NCBI RefSeq assembly: GCF_041381155.1
Contig: NC_091149.1
Coordinates: 13,966,609-14,030,608 of the forward strand
DNA length: 64,000 nt
Origin: Argopecten irradians
Taxonomy: Eukaryota; Mollusca; Bivalvia; Pectinida; Pectinidae
Reading direction: 5' to 3'
Of the stretch, positions 1 to 11,560 are shown one piece after another. The notes under the pieces were generated by a model. It saw nothing but the letters and a program-made list of their open reading frames with translations. It ran no database searches and was not told where the DNA came from. The translations under genes and the position numbers were made by a program. Numbering within the stretch: position 1 is the first letter of the stretch; every line of letters begins with the position of its first letter.

Positions 1-780
1 TCGAATAAAACATCACGACGATATGTATGAAACATTGACAGAAAGTTCCAAGACGCTGATGAGTTAATAGATATTTGTAGATGAATAATGACCTGAAAAT
101 AATACATGTTTACTTAGAGAAAAAAATACACCAAATAAAAAAGTTGTTTTGTTAAGTAGTAAGTCAGATAACGTACGATAACGAAATGAATTTAAGCATA
201 ATTAATGGTCGGCGTTTAAAAGTAGGAATAAATGTATCCACTGGCAAAGAGCGGTCTGCTATGTATACGATGACAGAGGGACACACATATATGTATAGTC
301 AATTATGTTTGTTACTATAATTGTAAGACGATAGTTTTTAATTATGGTAGCCGTCTTTAGTATAATTATTATGCTAATACATGTTTATCTACCAGTGTTC
401 TGGAAATAGTTCTTAGGTTTTTTGTTTTTTGAAACATCCGACTAGTATGACATAAATCGCGTAGTTCCTTCAAAGGGAACATTAAATCGAAATATACAAA
501 ACACTAACATGCGTTATACGATGTACGATGTTAACGAGATAACACTGACAGTGGATGAAGATTGAATCCATGGAAATATTAATACTACTACAGAGGATTA
601 TTTTGATATATGACAATATTGTGTAATATAGAACACGATTGACACATTTATACGTAGAAAAAAAATTATCAAAACGCATTTTTATTGTCATAATGCTATT
701 AATACTATTTCCTATTTTTAATACCCTTTAATTAATTGATGCCAACTGAATACCATTTTTTTCAAGATGAAAATAATATC
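1..780. repeat. Degenerate dispersed block, copy 1
   Basis: The stretch 1-300 matches 6138-6440, and 340-760 matches 5565-5810. The matching parts include the TAGTATAATTATTATGC stretch near 360 and 5580 and a following TCTGGAAATAGTTC. Identity is partial with many indels, so the duplication is old. The two matching parts occur in swapped order here relative to copy 3, as expected if the window starts inside a tandem unit. I see no coding signal. Confidence 0.6.
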
Positions 781-2034
781 TATATGCATGAAGGTACGAC
801 TGTGACAATATACTACATTTGTGTGTTACCATAAGACTATTTACGCCACCTGATGCGAATACATGTAGCTTTAAGTTATATATACTATAACTGGGGGAGA
901 TATTGACATGCTATTTACTCGTTAATTATATATTAAGGTTTTACAGTCAGAAGGTTCTATTGATGAATTAAAGTTTGAAAATCGTTGAAATGGACAGAAA
1001 ATATTATGATACATTATAAACATTAGATACAACACAAAGTATATTCACTGTAAAATTATTGTGTTTATTATTTAGTTTATACCTATGTATGTTTAGATGG
1101 AAATATACTTGCAGAAATCACTTTATCATTGCTGATATCACTACAGAAATGTAAAATGAAATTATAGGTCACACCTTGGTATCATGGCCTGATCATGTAT
1201 ACTCATTTAACTGCACGGTGGATGTAAACATAATCATTAAGGCAGTAAATGTTTTTGGCAGTACTGCCGAAAATCATTCTCAGCTCCTATTTATAGTACT
1301 AAAATTAAAACGTATGCATTGTAAGTGTTGCTATTCTCAAATATTTGGAAATCTCTGGTGGTGAATAACTAGTAGAAAGTTTTTCTTCATTCTTGGGTAT
1401 GACAATTACGGCACTTATTTCAGGTATAGTACATATAATTATTTTTTCTTTGTTTTCATACCAAATCTGGCTTTCTGATTGGCCAATTTTTTTTTTGCAT
1501 ACCACTATGAAAAAAATTCGAGAATGTCGCGAAACACCGACGTTATCGTGACGTCACAATAGATACATTGACGTTGCGTATTGATTCGGAAAAAAATATT
1601 CCCTTGAAAAACCACTATAATGTTACATTAAAACATACTTCATTTTATCAAATAGAGTATAACATTAGTTATACGTATTGATGTTTATGCAAAAAAAAAA
1701 ATATTTGTTAATTTTATCGCGGATTCACACAGTTTCCAAACATTTTTTTTTCTTTCATACCCCGATAAAATTAAAAGAATAGTGACATCAATGCTTAAAT
1801 GTAAATAAGTATAACACTGATTCATTTTTTGTATTTGACTCAAGATATGCAATATTGATACAAAGTTTCCTATATATTTTGACCTAAATTTGCTGATATA
1901 CATTCGGTTTCAAAGATCAAATATTCCAGCGTTTTATTATACTTTTTTATTTAAAACTATTTGTGGACTTAGAATAGGTTCACTGAAATACACTTCTACT
2001 TCCAAAAGGAAGAACAAGACTTTAAAACCAATTA
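781..2034. other. AT-rich non-coding stretch
   Basis: Low-GC sequence with short A and T runs. Open frames here are short and lack domain signatures or splice context. Nothing else is recognised. Confidence 0.5.
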
Positions 2035-2430
2035 TTAGGGATACTTACAACAAGCGGTATACGTATACACATACTGATACGGAGACGTATTTGACTGGGA
2101 TCGATCATTATCGTTATGTTTACCATACATTCTATAAAATCCCTTACTTCCTACATCTGTCGAGGCTGATTTTCGACACCGTGTTACAAATATATAAAAA
2201 TGTCCGTATAACTATAGAGCCAAAGGCCTGTTGATCGATCAAAAATGACGTGTTAAAACATTTGATACTTTTTTTTCACGCGTGCACTTTTATTCACGCA
2301 TGTACAAATGCGACATTCTTGACCCGGGTTGATATCTTGTAGTTGATTTAATTTCGAAATATAAAGTAAACTCAAATACGTCCCGTATCCGTATGCGTAT
2401 ACGTATACCGCGTATTGTAAGTATCCCTAT
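2035..2430. mobile_element. MITE-like inverted-repeat element with TA flanks
   Basis: The left arm, 2035-2094, and the right arm, 2372-2429, are imperfect reverse complements about 58 bases long. Ends read TAGGGATACTTACAA and TTGTAAGTATCCCTA. Both ends abut TA, which suits a Tc1/mariner-type non-autonomous element. The interior of about 280 bases has no transposase. An open frame runs across the left arm and is considered fortuitous. Confidence 0.7.
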
Positions 2431-3779
2431 AAAGAATGTGCCGAACTTAAAGTTATACATGTACATTAATGACTCTTACTTTCAGCTGGATATTTGGGTT
2501 TTCGCATATACCAACTGTGGAGCGCGGGCGATTATGGCACGCTTTGCGGCACCCTGTTTGTGATTTAAAGGATTAGATATGGTAAGGGTCTTTTGTGGCC
2601 CCTAAATCCGCTATTTTGCGGCTCCCTGTTTGTGATTAAAATTTTACCAAGTTGTTATACGATACCGTACACTAATGACTATACCAAACCGGAATTTTGT
2701 GCGTACCAAACACGTACACTATAGTCATAATATGCTCACTAAACATCATTGATTATGGCACAAAAGATGCATTTATGATAGTGGTAGATCGTTTTTGTTT
2801 TATCCTAATCCTTCATTCAAGATCTTGCCTTAACAGAATGCATCCGATATCATGAGATATTGTCATTTTTTCACGCATTTGTCTCAGTTTTGTACGAAAA
2901 TGCAATCCAGGTTACATGTTTGAATACAACTAAAAGAGAACTTATTCTCATTTCCACATACAATTGTGGGACATATTAGAATTTTACGCTTTCACTGTTC
3001 TATGTTTTATCGGTTTCGATAAACAAATGAAATAATATCGAGTTTTTGAAGCGATTTAGCAGTTACCCCTCTCATTTGTTGAGTACGATTTTTACAGAAG
3101 TAGATATCAAACAACTAGGGCCGGATCCCGTTACAATACAGTGGGTGTACGTAGGTGTAGCTTCGACAAACTTGAAAACTTTTGTCAGATCTTTGAACTT
3201 GGTCAGATTAACATAATAGCAAGCTCCGTGTATCTTTTGCGAAACAAATGAAATAACTCATACAAACGGACTGATATTTAAATATTGAGACAACAAAAAT
3301 AAGTTTAAAAAAATGAGAACAATACGCAATTTGCTCACAATAGTTTGGAATATTCTTCTATCTGATTAAAGAGAAAAGAAGAAAAACAATATATTGATCT
3401 AAAATAACTCCTTGGTTTTCGCTTTCAAAATAGTCGAAACTTCTCTTTGATAGTGCATACTGTCGCGAATAGAACATTAAATTGAATGTATGAAACATTG
3501 GTGTTTATAGGTGAAAACAAATTGTAGTCAATAGTAATACATTACATTTACAACAACACAACACTCTTTACAACCAATGTGACTTTGATATTCAGATAAA
3601 TTAAACAATATCCAATCGAATGTTTGAGGGATCTTACGTAATCGTCTTCATGTATCAACTAAAATTTGGAGAGGATTCACTAAGATACCATCAGCTGTAG
3701 TAGTGTCCATTTTATAATGTTGCAATACGCAGGTGTGTCTTTTGTCAATCATAACAAATGACTTATAATCTCAGCATAT
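2431..3779. other. Non-coding stretch
   Basis: AT-rich and without convincing coding frames. Two short related stretches near 2530-2640 share a GCGGCNCCCTGTTTGTGAT motif about 75 bases apart, a small local duplication. Confidence 0.45.
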
Positions 3780-4600
3780 TATGTTGATATTTTGTTTTCT
3801 ATTGTATACGTGTTCTGGAAATAATTCTTAGATTTCCGTTTATGAAATGTCCGAGCAGTATGACATAAACCACGTACGGATGTCTAGTGTTTACATGCAG
3901 AGAAGTACCTTATATGGGTCAGAATGAAGAATGCAAAATTTTTGTATTGATTTTTAACATCGTTAATACGGTCATGGCATGAGTGTAGAAAACGAAGTAG
4001 TACTCGTTATTAGCATAGAATAGTTTACACATATAAAAATGTATATACCAGGGTAAAACCAGTAGGATGCAGATGTATGTCCATTGGAATGAATTAAGAC
4101 AGATTCTGGGGGTAGGTGAATATAACACACAGGAATAAACACAAAAAAATCATTCAATACATCACCGTGTAACTGTAGTATTATACTCACAAGGTCCCGA
4201 AAAAAAAGAAAAAAAAAAAACCGTAAGAATTAGGTCACACAAACTAAAGGTAAATAGACAGGTAATATCAAGACATTAGACAGCAACTCTCCATTCAAAT
4301 CGCATGAATTCGTGTTGATGCTTTTTTGCTAATAGTCCCATGTTACGGTGTAATTTAAGGAAATAATGTTTTTTTTATTAATTTGTTAATAGGTAGGTTC
4401 ATATTTCAATTATGAGTAATAAAGGGAAAACGCTTTTCGTCATGCAATATCTCTATCGGTGCATCATTATACAATTGTAGCATCTATACATGTCTTTGCA
4501 AGTCAAGTATAAATAAAAGCATGTAATATGGAAGTAGGTTATGCTTTCATCTATGCCGTCGTCTACCTTGTCCCTATACGTGTAGCTCACTTTGATGGAG
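3780..4600. repeat. Degenerate dispersed block, copy 2
   Basis: The part 3785-3870 resembles 380-470 and 5600-5720. The part 3875-4110, with a CTAGTGTTTACATRCA start and a GGGTCAGAATGAAGAATG stretch, resembles 6500-6690. The part 4490-4590 resembles 6710-6800. No coding content is apparent; the short minus-strand frames here look fortuitous. Confidence 0.55.
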
Positions 4601-4855
4601 GATTTCACTTACTATATATCACACATTGTTTTTATTGTCACGTACCATTACGGAAGGTCGATTATGTTCATTGAATTCATCATAATTATGTTAATGTAAT
4701 GTTCCATCAATGTATTTGTTTAAAACGTCTTTAATGTAAAGTATGTACACTTATAAAAGTATTCTGAATAGGACGACTATACTCCAGTATAACAACAGTT
4801 ATTAGTCATTTTAGTGCGCCTTTTTATTTAATGTATTTTAATCAGCTTGAGTTCG

Positions 4856-5218
4856 TTAAAGATGCTCCACCGCCGACAGAGCATAAATGATATTCATTAT
4901 TTGAACAATAATTGGTGTTAATCGTGTATATATATGTCTAGTTCACACAAAAAATAATATAAAATAAATTATTTTACCTTTGGTGCATTCGTAATCAGTG
5001 CTTCATTCCATATAGGATATAGTTCAGAGGAATTTTTTCGGGATGCAATTAATTATTTTTCATATTTTTAACTTGTAGTAAAATCAGAAGCTCAAACTTT
5101 TCAAAGGTGGTAATGGTGTAAAGTAAATAACTTTTGTAACTGAAGAAAAATACTAAATCGTCTGCTTCTATTTTTGATAGTGAAAAAATACCATTCGTCA
5201 GCGGTGGAGCATCTTTAA
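4856..5218. mobile_element. piggyBac-like MITE (TTAA flanks), copy 1
   Basis: The element begins TTAAAGATGCTCCACCGC and ends GCGGTGGAGCATCTTTAA. Including TTAA, the ends match as a 22-base inverted repeat with one mismatch. A second copy with the same ends and a similar interior lies at 32193-32523. Flanking TTAA is the piggyBac-type target duplication; no transposase is encoded, so it would be moved in trans. Confidence 0.8.
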
Positions 5219-5564
5219 GAAAACAGAAATGAGTTCATATTATATGTAATTCTTAGAAAACGTTCCACAAATCAATTTAGTATCCAATTAGGAACATGTC
5301 TGACCTTGGCAATATCCTATCAAACAAGATATTATTCTAAAAAAAGTTCTTAGGTTTCCATTTTCAAAATGTTCGAATGTTTTCTATAGTAGGATTCGAA
5401 ACTCATATTAATTAAAATTTTAAAATTAATTTGTAATTCAAATGAATGAAAACCGTCAACTTTATAAACTAAGCTTTAGGAGGATTCACGTACATGTCAT
5501 TGATGTACTAGACATTGTTCATTCACAATGTTGAGGTAAAGTTAAGAAGTGTTTTCATATCAAT

Positions 5565-6800
5565 TATGGTCACCGGCTTTAGTATAATTATTATGCTAAT
5601 ACATGTTTATCTTCCAGTATTCTGGAAATAGTTCGTTGGTTTTTGTTTTTGAAATACAAATGTATCCAACTAGTATGATATAAATCGCGTAGTTCCTTCG
5701 AATGGAGCATTTAATCGAAATATACAAAACACTAACAGCGAGTTATACAATACTATTTCCCATTTTTAATACCGTTTGATTTAGTTTATGCCAAGTGATT
5801 ACCTACTCTTTGAGCTAGCGCAAAGTCATAACATCAGTTATTTCCAAATGAATCCCTGGTACCTTAAATTGAAATGTATGTGGAAATAACTATCTATGTG
5901 CACGAATAGGTCGCCAAGACATCCTTAATACGGTGTGTAGTATATATCAATTTTGAGTTCTTTGAATGCAATGCGTTTTAACGCAGTGCTATGGAAGTGA
6001 AGTGATTTGCTATTATCAATTAAACTGCAATTCATGACCTGCATTAAACATGGCCTGTTATAACTCAGAGGTGTCATGACAGTGAAGACAAAGTGACATT
6101 TATACCGTATATAGGCTGTTGTTTCATTGCAAACTTCCTCGAATAACACATCAAAACGATATGTATGGAACACTGCCAGAGAGTTCAAAGACGCTGATGA
6201 GTTATTAAACATGTTTGAATGGATAATGAACGAATGGTAATACATGTTTAATTAAAGAAACAAATAGACCAAATAAAAGAGTAATTTTGGTAAGTAATAA
6301 GTCAGATGATGTTATCAAATTAGTTTAGATATAATTAATGCTCAGCGTTTAGAGGAAGGAATAAATGTATCCGCTGATAGAGGGCGGTCTGTTATGTATG
6401 CGTTGACAGAGGGATACACATATACGTATAGTCAAACTTAATTACAATATGATTACACTGAAGGACTCGCTATTTGAAACATCAGTGTGAAGCATTTCCC
6501 TAGTGTTTACATACACACAAGTACCTAATATGGGTCAGAATGAAGAATGATAAAATGATATTGATTGATTTAACATTTATTTATATAGTCCGAATGTTAA
6601 AAACGTTCATGTCACGAGTATAAAAACTAAGTATTAATCGTTATTAGCAAAGAATAGTTTTTACATGTGTATGCGTTGGCCAAACCAGTAGGCATTCAAG
6701 GTAGCCCCAGACATGTCTTTACAAGTATCAATAAACGCATTTGGGGTGGGAGTGGATTACGTTTGCATCTATGCCGACGTCTAATTTATACCTATACCTC
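5565..6800. repeat. Degenerate dispersed block, copy 3
   Basis: This is the longest copy: 5565-5810 matches 340-760, 6138-6440 matches 1-300, and 6490-6800 matches 3875-4590. The three blocks across the first 7 kb suggest an old partial tandem duplication followed by rearrangement. The minus-strand 106-residue frame at 5925-6245 lies inside this repeat and has no recognisable domain. Confidence 0.55.
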
Positions 6801-6859
6801 TATATCACCTTTTTAATTTTCCTTCTATTATGTTGCAATACTAGTGCTAATACAAATTT

Positions 6860-7303
6860 TGAAGAAAGCATGAAAGGACATCTGGTTTCAGGAACAAAAT
6901 TGACCCCAAAAGTTCACGGTCCCTGGCGGCAGCCATTTTGGTTTTCAAAATGGCCTGAAAATATACAACTTCTGTGACCCATATCATACGTTCTATACCA
7001 GCTAGACCCAAACTTTAAACGTATGCACTCATATTATTGATGCTTAGGAACATTTTGATGGCGTTTAACTTCAATGAGAAGAACCGCCATTTTTAATTTC
7101 AAGATGGTCGCCATTTTGTGAGCTATATCTGTATAAACTACTTCTAATTGATTAAGCTTACTTTAAGCAAATAAACACTTGCAAATAAAGTGAGAGTATC
7201 CATAATTTTGAGGTGTTTAATACATAAATAATTTGATTCTTATTTTAATTTATACAGCAATGTTGGATTTCAAAATAACCGCCATTTCGAAATCCAACAT
7301 TGC
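6860..7303. repeat. Repeat rich in GCCATTTTG palindromes
   Basis: Several GCCATTTTGG ... CAAAATGGC pairs occur at 6930-6960 and 7090-7125. A perfect 15-base inverted repeat (GCAATGTTGGATTTC and its complement) lies at 7257-7271 and 7289-7303. The minus-strand LINE ends immediately after it. Probably a small non-autonomous element; class unknown. Confidence 0.45.
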
Positions 7304-7639
7304 TTTATAGATAGATAGAGAGATTTTCTTTATTTCCTCTTTTCAGGGATTTCATACCTATTTTACATTTCAATTAAAACAAATCGATATTCAGTTTATA
7401 ATTTCAAAATCATATTTTCAAAGTAAAGAGTTCATATGTACAATTATTGATGGAAGTAGGTCAGCAATGTTTATCATCATTATTTCCCATCTATCATGAT
7501 CAAGAGGAATATCCACCTGGCTTCCAAGTAGAGATTGACATTGCTTTTCCTCTGAAATGTGGTCGAATGTTACATATTCTGTGACTTCTAAGAAGTTTAC
7601 AAGAAAGTCAATTATTTCATCGCGACTATAGAACAGTGC

Positions 7640-8700
7640 CGGTCACTGGATCAGAAAGTGCGTAGTAATATTGTTCAAATTCTTCCCACATAGTCTACAT
7701 ACTACAATGCTAGTTCGTACCGATACGAGAGTTTGATTAACTCGCCAATTTCCATGTGTGGTTAGGATAAACAATACTCAGTATCCAGAGTGGGTTAGGA
7801 CCACAGACAGAGTGGATGCTGGCGTAGGTTTTGAGCACAATCGAGTTATCCATAGCCTCTGCCCATTTATTGAAGTAGAACTCTTCTACAATTCTCGTGG
7901 CAAAGTTTCGCGAGGAATTGCGAGTGGGACAATAACCATCGTATACAAAGTCAGACAGAACTGATGCTACATTAAGCCTGTGTGCGGTTGCAAATATATC
8001 TTGAATAAAGCTTTCCGCGAGAAGCATCTTGTTTCCCAATATGAAAGCATAAACACGGATATTGAAGAGAGTTTTCCACACATATTTACTGCTTGCAGCA
8101 CAAAGTTTCGTCCAAAATAGCATCTTCCTTTTCTCAACCTCGCCAGCAATGTCAAGTAGTCCAATAGCGCGAGTTGTTACACGTGTAGGTGAAGTTTGTT
8201 CGAAGCCTTGGAATCTCCGGACATCATATCGTTGAACGACGCAAAGTTCCTGCTGAGAGTATTGCATAGGGTTAGCCCACAATTCTGATCCATACAACAC
8301 ACGCGATTGGACTATACTTTTGATAAGCTTGCAGCTTATCAACGGATTCATGCCGCCATCGTGTACACCAACGCTTATCAATGAATTCGGTGATTGTCTC
8401 CCATTCTGACAAGCTTTTTATGCTGTCGTCGCAATGCAAATTCTGAGTCAAAACTATAACGGCGTATTCCTTGGTTCTGACCCACGAAATAGGTTGTCCT
8501 CCGAGTGCACATTGAGCTCGTAGAACGCGCTTTGTGTGGCCCCTTTGAAACTGTATCAGAGAACTTTTCCCGGGGTTGTAACTAAGACGCCATTTTAGCG
8601 AGAAGCTATACACTAAGTCTAGGAGACACTGCAAGTTCCCAACGGAAAAGTCCATAAGTAAAGTGTCATCCGCTAGAAATATTGCTGGTACGTGTAGATT
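7640..8700 (-). pseudogene. LINE RT C-terminal half and tail domain
   Basis: The minus-strand frame over 8700-8272 contains the RT catalytic box as LADDTLLM (nt 8655-8680), where most LINEs have YADD or FADD. After a frameshift near 8400, the frame 8381-7737 gives the post-RT region, including SRVLYGSELWA. After another shift near 7737, the last residues read CRLCGK followed by a His, resembling the short C-terminal zinc motif of many LINE ORF2 proteins, then a stop near 7650. No intact protein could be made. It is continuous with the RT segment upstream on the minus strand. Confidence 0.75.
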
Positions 8701-8728
8701 ATGAACAGTGAGTCAGAACGAACACGAG

Positions 8729-9196
8729 TCAAGCTCTAGAATAATATCGTTGATCATGACTAGAAAAAAAGCATGCGGATAATGTCCTACCTTGACCCAC
8801 GCCTTGCTCGACAGAATATGGACTTCCGGTTCTGCCTTCGTGCAGTACGCATGATGTAACACCCTTAAAGGAGTTCGCTATGATCCGCCATATCTTACCA
8901 TTAAAGTCAAGATTATTTATCCAGACAATATTGAAGGCTTTCGCGGTATCTAAAAATGTTGCGTACTCTTTCCAGTTACGTTCAAGATGATGACCTACAG
9001 CTTCCCTTACCGTGAAGGCATCAACAATACTACCACAGTCTTCTCTAAACCCTTGCTGAAGGCGATGAGGAAAACTAATCTCGGAACAAACATTCGCTGT
9101 TCTTTGGTAGAGTACTTTTTCGAATAGTTTTTGTATGACCGGGGTAAGGGTTATGTCCCTGTTATTATTCGTATCCAATTTGTCCTTTTTTTCCAC
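8729..9196 (-). pseudogene. LINE reverse transcriptase, N-terminal half
   Basis: The 155-residue frame carries RT landmarks: a RDITLTPVIQKLFEKVL stretch (usually NYRGITL), FLDTAKAFNIVW in motif A (usually FLDxxKAFDxVW) and EQGVGQGRTLSA near motif B. The motif-A Asp of FLD is present; the second, KAFD, is Asn. It ends at a frameshift near 8730, just before the LADD box. Family knowledge: RT copies the element RNA at a nicked target. This copy is inactive. Confidence 0.75.
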
Positions 9197-9325
9197 CTTT
9201 GAATAGTTGAACGTTTTTCGCGCATTGTTGAGTGAAAGCTTTTTAACTTGACCATATTTCCAATAGGGTGTTAGGAATGGTCAGAACCTTTTCCGAGGAA
9301 GAGTTTCGAGAGCGGCTTCGTGTAT

Positions 9326-10284
9326 TCAGCTAGAAACGAGTTTGAACTTCTCCTCAAGAGAAAGCACGTCACGCGTCCTATCATGAAGGGATTCTACGCG
9401 ACAAAGTTTCTGCCGCAAACAGTTTCCGTAAACAGCCTTCTGCTTAGTAGAATATATTTTTTTCCAATTGACGGACTGCATATTGTGTTCACATTTGATA
9501 GTCACACAAGGTACGTGGTACTTCAAGCGTATGGGGAGATGATCAGAAACGTTCAGGTAATGATCGTCGATAATAGCACAGTCACTCACACAATCAACTT
9601 TATTGTTCAAAACATGATCAATGAACGTCTCACGCCCGTCTTTGGATACATAAGTTGCGGGGCTGCCCTTAGCCCAAGCTTGGGAGTTCACCGAAACTAG
9701 GTTACGATCACTTTCTAATAGCAATTTGCAATGTCGTGGTTCTTTGATCCGAATGCTTTACTCATTTGCGCATTCAAATCGCCTAGCATAATAACATGTC
9801 CCTGCTCTCAGAAACGGTCGCACAAATCCAATATACATCTGAGGGTGTCTATATATATCGCAATATAAATATTAGTAGATGGTAACAAGGTTCAAATTAC
9901 AAATATGTGTGACTTGTCAAGAAGTTGAACAGACCAACACACTATTCTATCGTTGCATTCGTCCACAATCGGCGACACACTGATATTGTTTCTCCATAAC
10001 ACAGCTATTCCACCGAAACCTCGACGACAAGGCCTCCTTTCAGGTTCCAAAGGAATACGATTATTGCATATTCCAAACGCTCGGAAACAATTGTCAATGG
10101 TATTCAAGAAATCAATCTGCTCTCGAAGGAGCCAGTGTTCAGTTATAACTGCTATGTCTGTTTCTTTTAACAACTTAGATAGCATTGGGGTTCCGTACAT
10201 AATACCCCTTATATCCCAAGAGAGCAGAGCAATCATTATGAATGATAAACAGACCCGATATTTATGGACTACTTTCACTGCCAT
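9326..10284 (-). pseudogene. LINE apurinic-type endonuclease domain
   Basis: The N-terminal part, 10284-9892, has LLSWDIRGI and ITEHWL, the usual N- and E-containing endonuclease motifs with Asn replaced by Asp. The middle piece has LGDLNA at about 9765-9785 (usual GDFN or GDLN) in another frame. The C-terminal part, 9724-9326, has FIDHVL and the catalytic VSDHLPI. Stops and shifts lie between 9724 and 9892. The domain nicks target DNA in family members; this copy is broken. Confidence 0.75.
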
Positions 10285-10319
10285 GATGGTTGGTTGTTAG
10301 CACGCGCATTGTTGTTGAA

Positions 10320-10490
10320 GCGGTCGCGGTGTTCCCACTAACGAACAAGAACGTTTTCTGGCCAAAATGAAGGTTTAATCACCCGGTCGAAGTCTTGCTC
10401 ACGAACATTGAGCCTGGCCGTGTACGTTGGTTCTTTTCCTGCCCAGTACTTTATCACTTTCATATACGTTACCTTCACACTTTTGTTAGC
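10320..10490 (-). pseudogene. LINE ORF1 C-terminal fragment
   Basis: A minus-strand frame reads VIKYWAGKEPTYTARLNV, then a region with FWPENVLVR before a TAG at 10338-10340, after which reading stays open for some residues. It lies just upstream of the endonuclease start in element orientation, where ORF1 should end. Assigned by position and composition; no nucleic-acid-binding motif is left to see. Confidence 0.4.
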
Positions 10491-10500
10491 GGAATACTAA

Positions 10501-10800
10501 TGAAAGTATATAAATTAAAAAAAAATGGCTGATAATTTCGGAAACATTACGTAAAAACTTGATATAAACGTCTTCTAATATTATACATATGTGGCGAAAA
10601 TAGGCCTTACCGCTATGTCATGTGTAACACATGTGTGTCGTTATTGTTAACGTTAGGCAGACGCTTCATTGTCGGGGCAGTATACAGTGTAAGCTTTTCG
10701 GTGACTTTAATGTAGCGCACACCTCTAATACGTTTATTAAACCCGAGGAGTTCCGAGATAATTACGATGATTGCCGCTAGGGGCGCTGCTTTCTCTCGCA
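10501..10800. other. Non-coding spacer between two LINEs
   Basis: Lies between the start of the minus-strand LINE and the TATA box upstream of the plus-strand LINE. It holds a GCCGCTAGGGGCGCTG stretch just before the TATA box. No coding signal. Confidence 0.4.
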
Positions 10801-10801
10801 G

Positions 10802-10809
10802 TATAAAAG
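10802..10809 (+). promoter_or_regulatory. TATA box upstream of plus-strand LINE
   Basis: TATAAAAG follows a GC-rich stretch and precedes about 670 bases of leader before the PHD-type ORF1. It could be a pol II promoter that the LINE captured or carries at its 5' end. It could also belong to an unrelated LTR remnant. No start site can be seen directly. Confidence 0.3.
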
Positions 10810-11020
10810 GGAGTGAGCTGGCGGATTGTTCACCTTTTGGTCCTGAACGTTGAGCTATTAACATCGACAAGGTAGTAGGTAGTGGCACTGAAAGATAGAA
10901 GTGGCTGAATAAGTCTTGCCTTGATCAGTGTCATACCGAGCGACAGGACCAGAAGTCGTATTGTATAGCTGTTGAGGTTAGAGCTTTGCAGTTCTTAGCT
11001 ATACGTAGGGTGGTACACAC

Positions 11021-11155
11021 ATATCGACTACAGGTCGCGAGTTACTCGCATATCGACTACAGGTCGCGACCACTAGCTAGTTAGCCGTGAGTAGGGTCAC
11101 GACATGGGTAGTTGTGAGTAGGGTCACGACATAGGTAGTCGTGAGTAGGGCTGGT
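11021..11155. repeat. Short tandem sub-repeats in the LINE leader
   Basis: Two copies of ATATCGACTACAGGTCGCGA lie at 11021-11040 and 11050-11069. They are followed by two full and one partial copies of GTGAGTAGGGTCACGACAT at 11087-11105, 11114-11132 and from 11141. Iterated leader motifs often occur in LINE 5' regions; their role here is unknown. Confidence 0.7.
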
Positions 11156-11227
11156 AACATCTAGTGTTGGCGACACGCTCGTAGTCAAGAAAGATTATTA
11201 GAATCAGTAGATCAATAAGATAAGAAG

Positions 11228-11560
11228 GTGTCAGTAGGGATTCTGGAATGTCCATTTTACTCTATTATACAATGGAATAGGATTAAGTATGACATCAATC
11301 CAAATAATATAGAAACACAGAATGAGCTTGTGACGAAAATAAAGGAACTTAACCAAGGGATAAGGAACTTAAATTCCAGAAACAACTTGGAGTTACCAAA
11401 GTTATCTCTTGACATGATGAAGACTCTCAGAAGTAATAAAGCCTACACAAGAGCGAAGGTGTGTTACAACCAATTCACCGATGGAATCCACCCAGATCAA
11501 GCTATGTGCAAATACTGGACAAGGAAAACAGCTAATAAGGTTTGGGTCAAGTATTGCTAA
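11228..11560 (+). CDS. ORF fragment with SGNH-hydrolase-like DGIHP end
   Basis: A 110-residue frame between the leader and the LINE ORF1 that overlaps the start of ORF1 in a different frame. Near its end it reads FTDGIHPDQA then KYWTRK. DGxHP resembles the terminal Asp-x-x-His block of SGNH/GDSL esterases, a domain found in ORF1 of some CR1 and L2 LINEs. Only a C-terminal portion is open; the block with the catalytic Ser is not visible. It may be a remnant of ORF1 or of a separate older element. The start is nominal. Confidence 0.4.
   Translation: MSVGILECPFYSIIQWNRIKYDINPNNIETQNELVTKIKELNQGIRNLNSRNNLELPKLSLDMMKTLRSNKAYTRAKVCYNQFTDGIHPDQAMCKYWTRKTANKVWVKYC

Larger units (their letters stand above)
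7304..10500 (-). mobile_element. Decayed non-LTR retrotransposon (LINE), minus strand
   Basis: Read on the minus strand it holds, in order, an ORF1 C-terminal fragment, an apurinic-type endonuclease, a reverse transcriptase, a C-terminal domain and a 3' tail of repeated CTAT units at 7304-7325. Frames are broken by several shifts and stops. The 5' boundary near 10500 rests only on the last recognisable ORF1 residues. It sits next to the perfect inverted repeat at 7257-7303. Clade is not assigned. Confidence 0.85.

Noticed and set aside
1890-2234. 114-codon plus-strand frame as a gene
   Set aside because: It crosses the arm of the MITE at 2035 and shows no domain.
5925-6245. 106-codon minus-strand frame as a gene
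   Set aside because: It lies in a worn dispersed repeat, has no domain, and its partner copy at 1-300 does not keep the frame.
9320-9700. 126-codon plus-strand frame
   Set aside because: It is antisense to the LINE endonuclease, whose motifs are clear on the minus strand.
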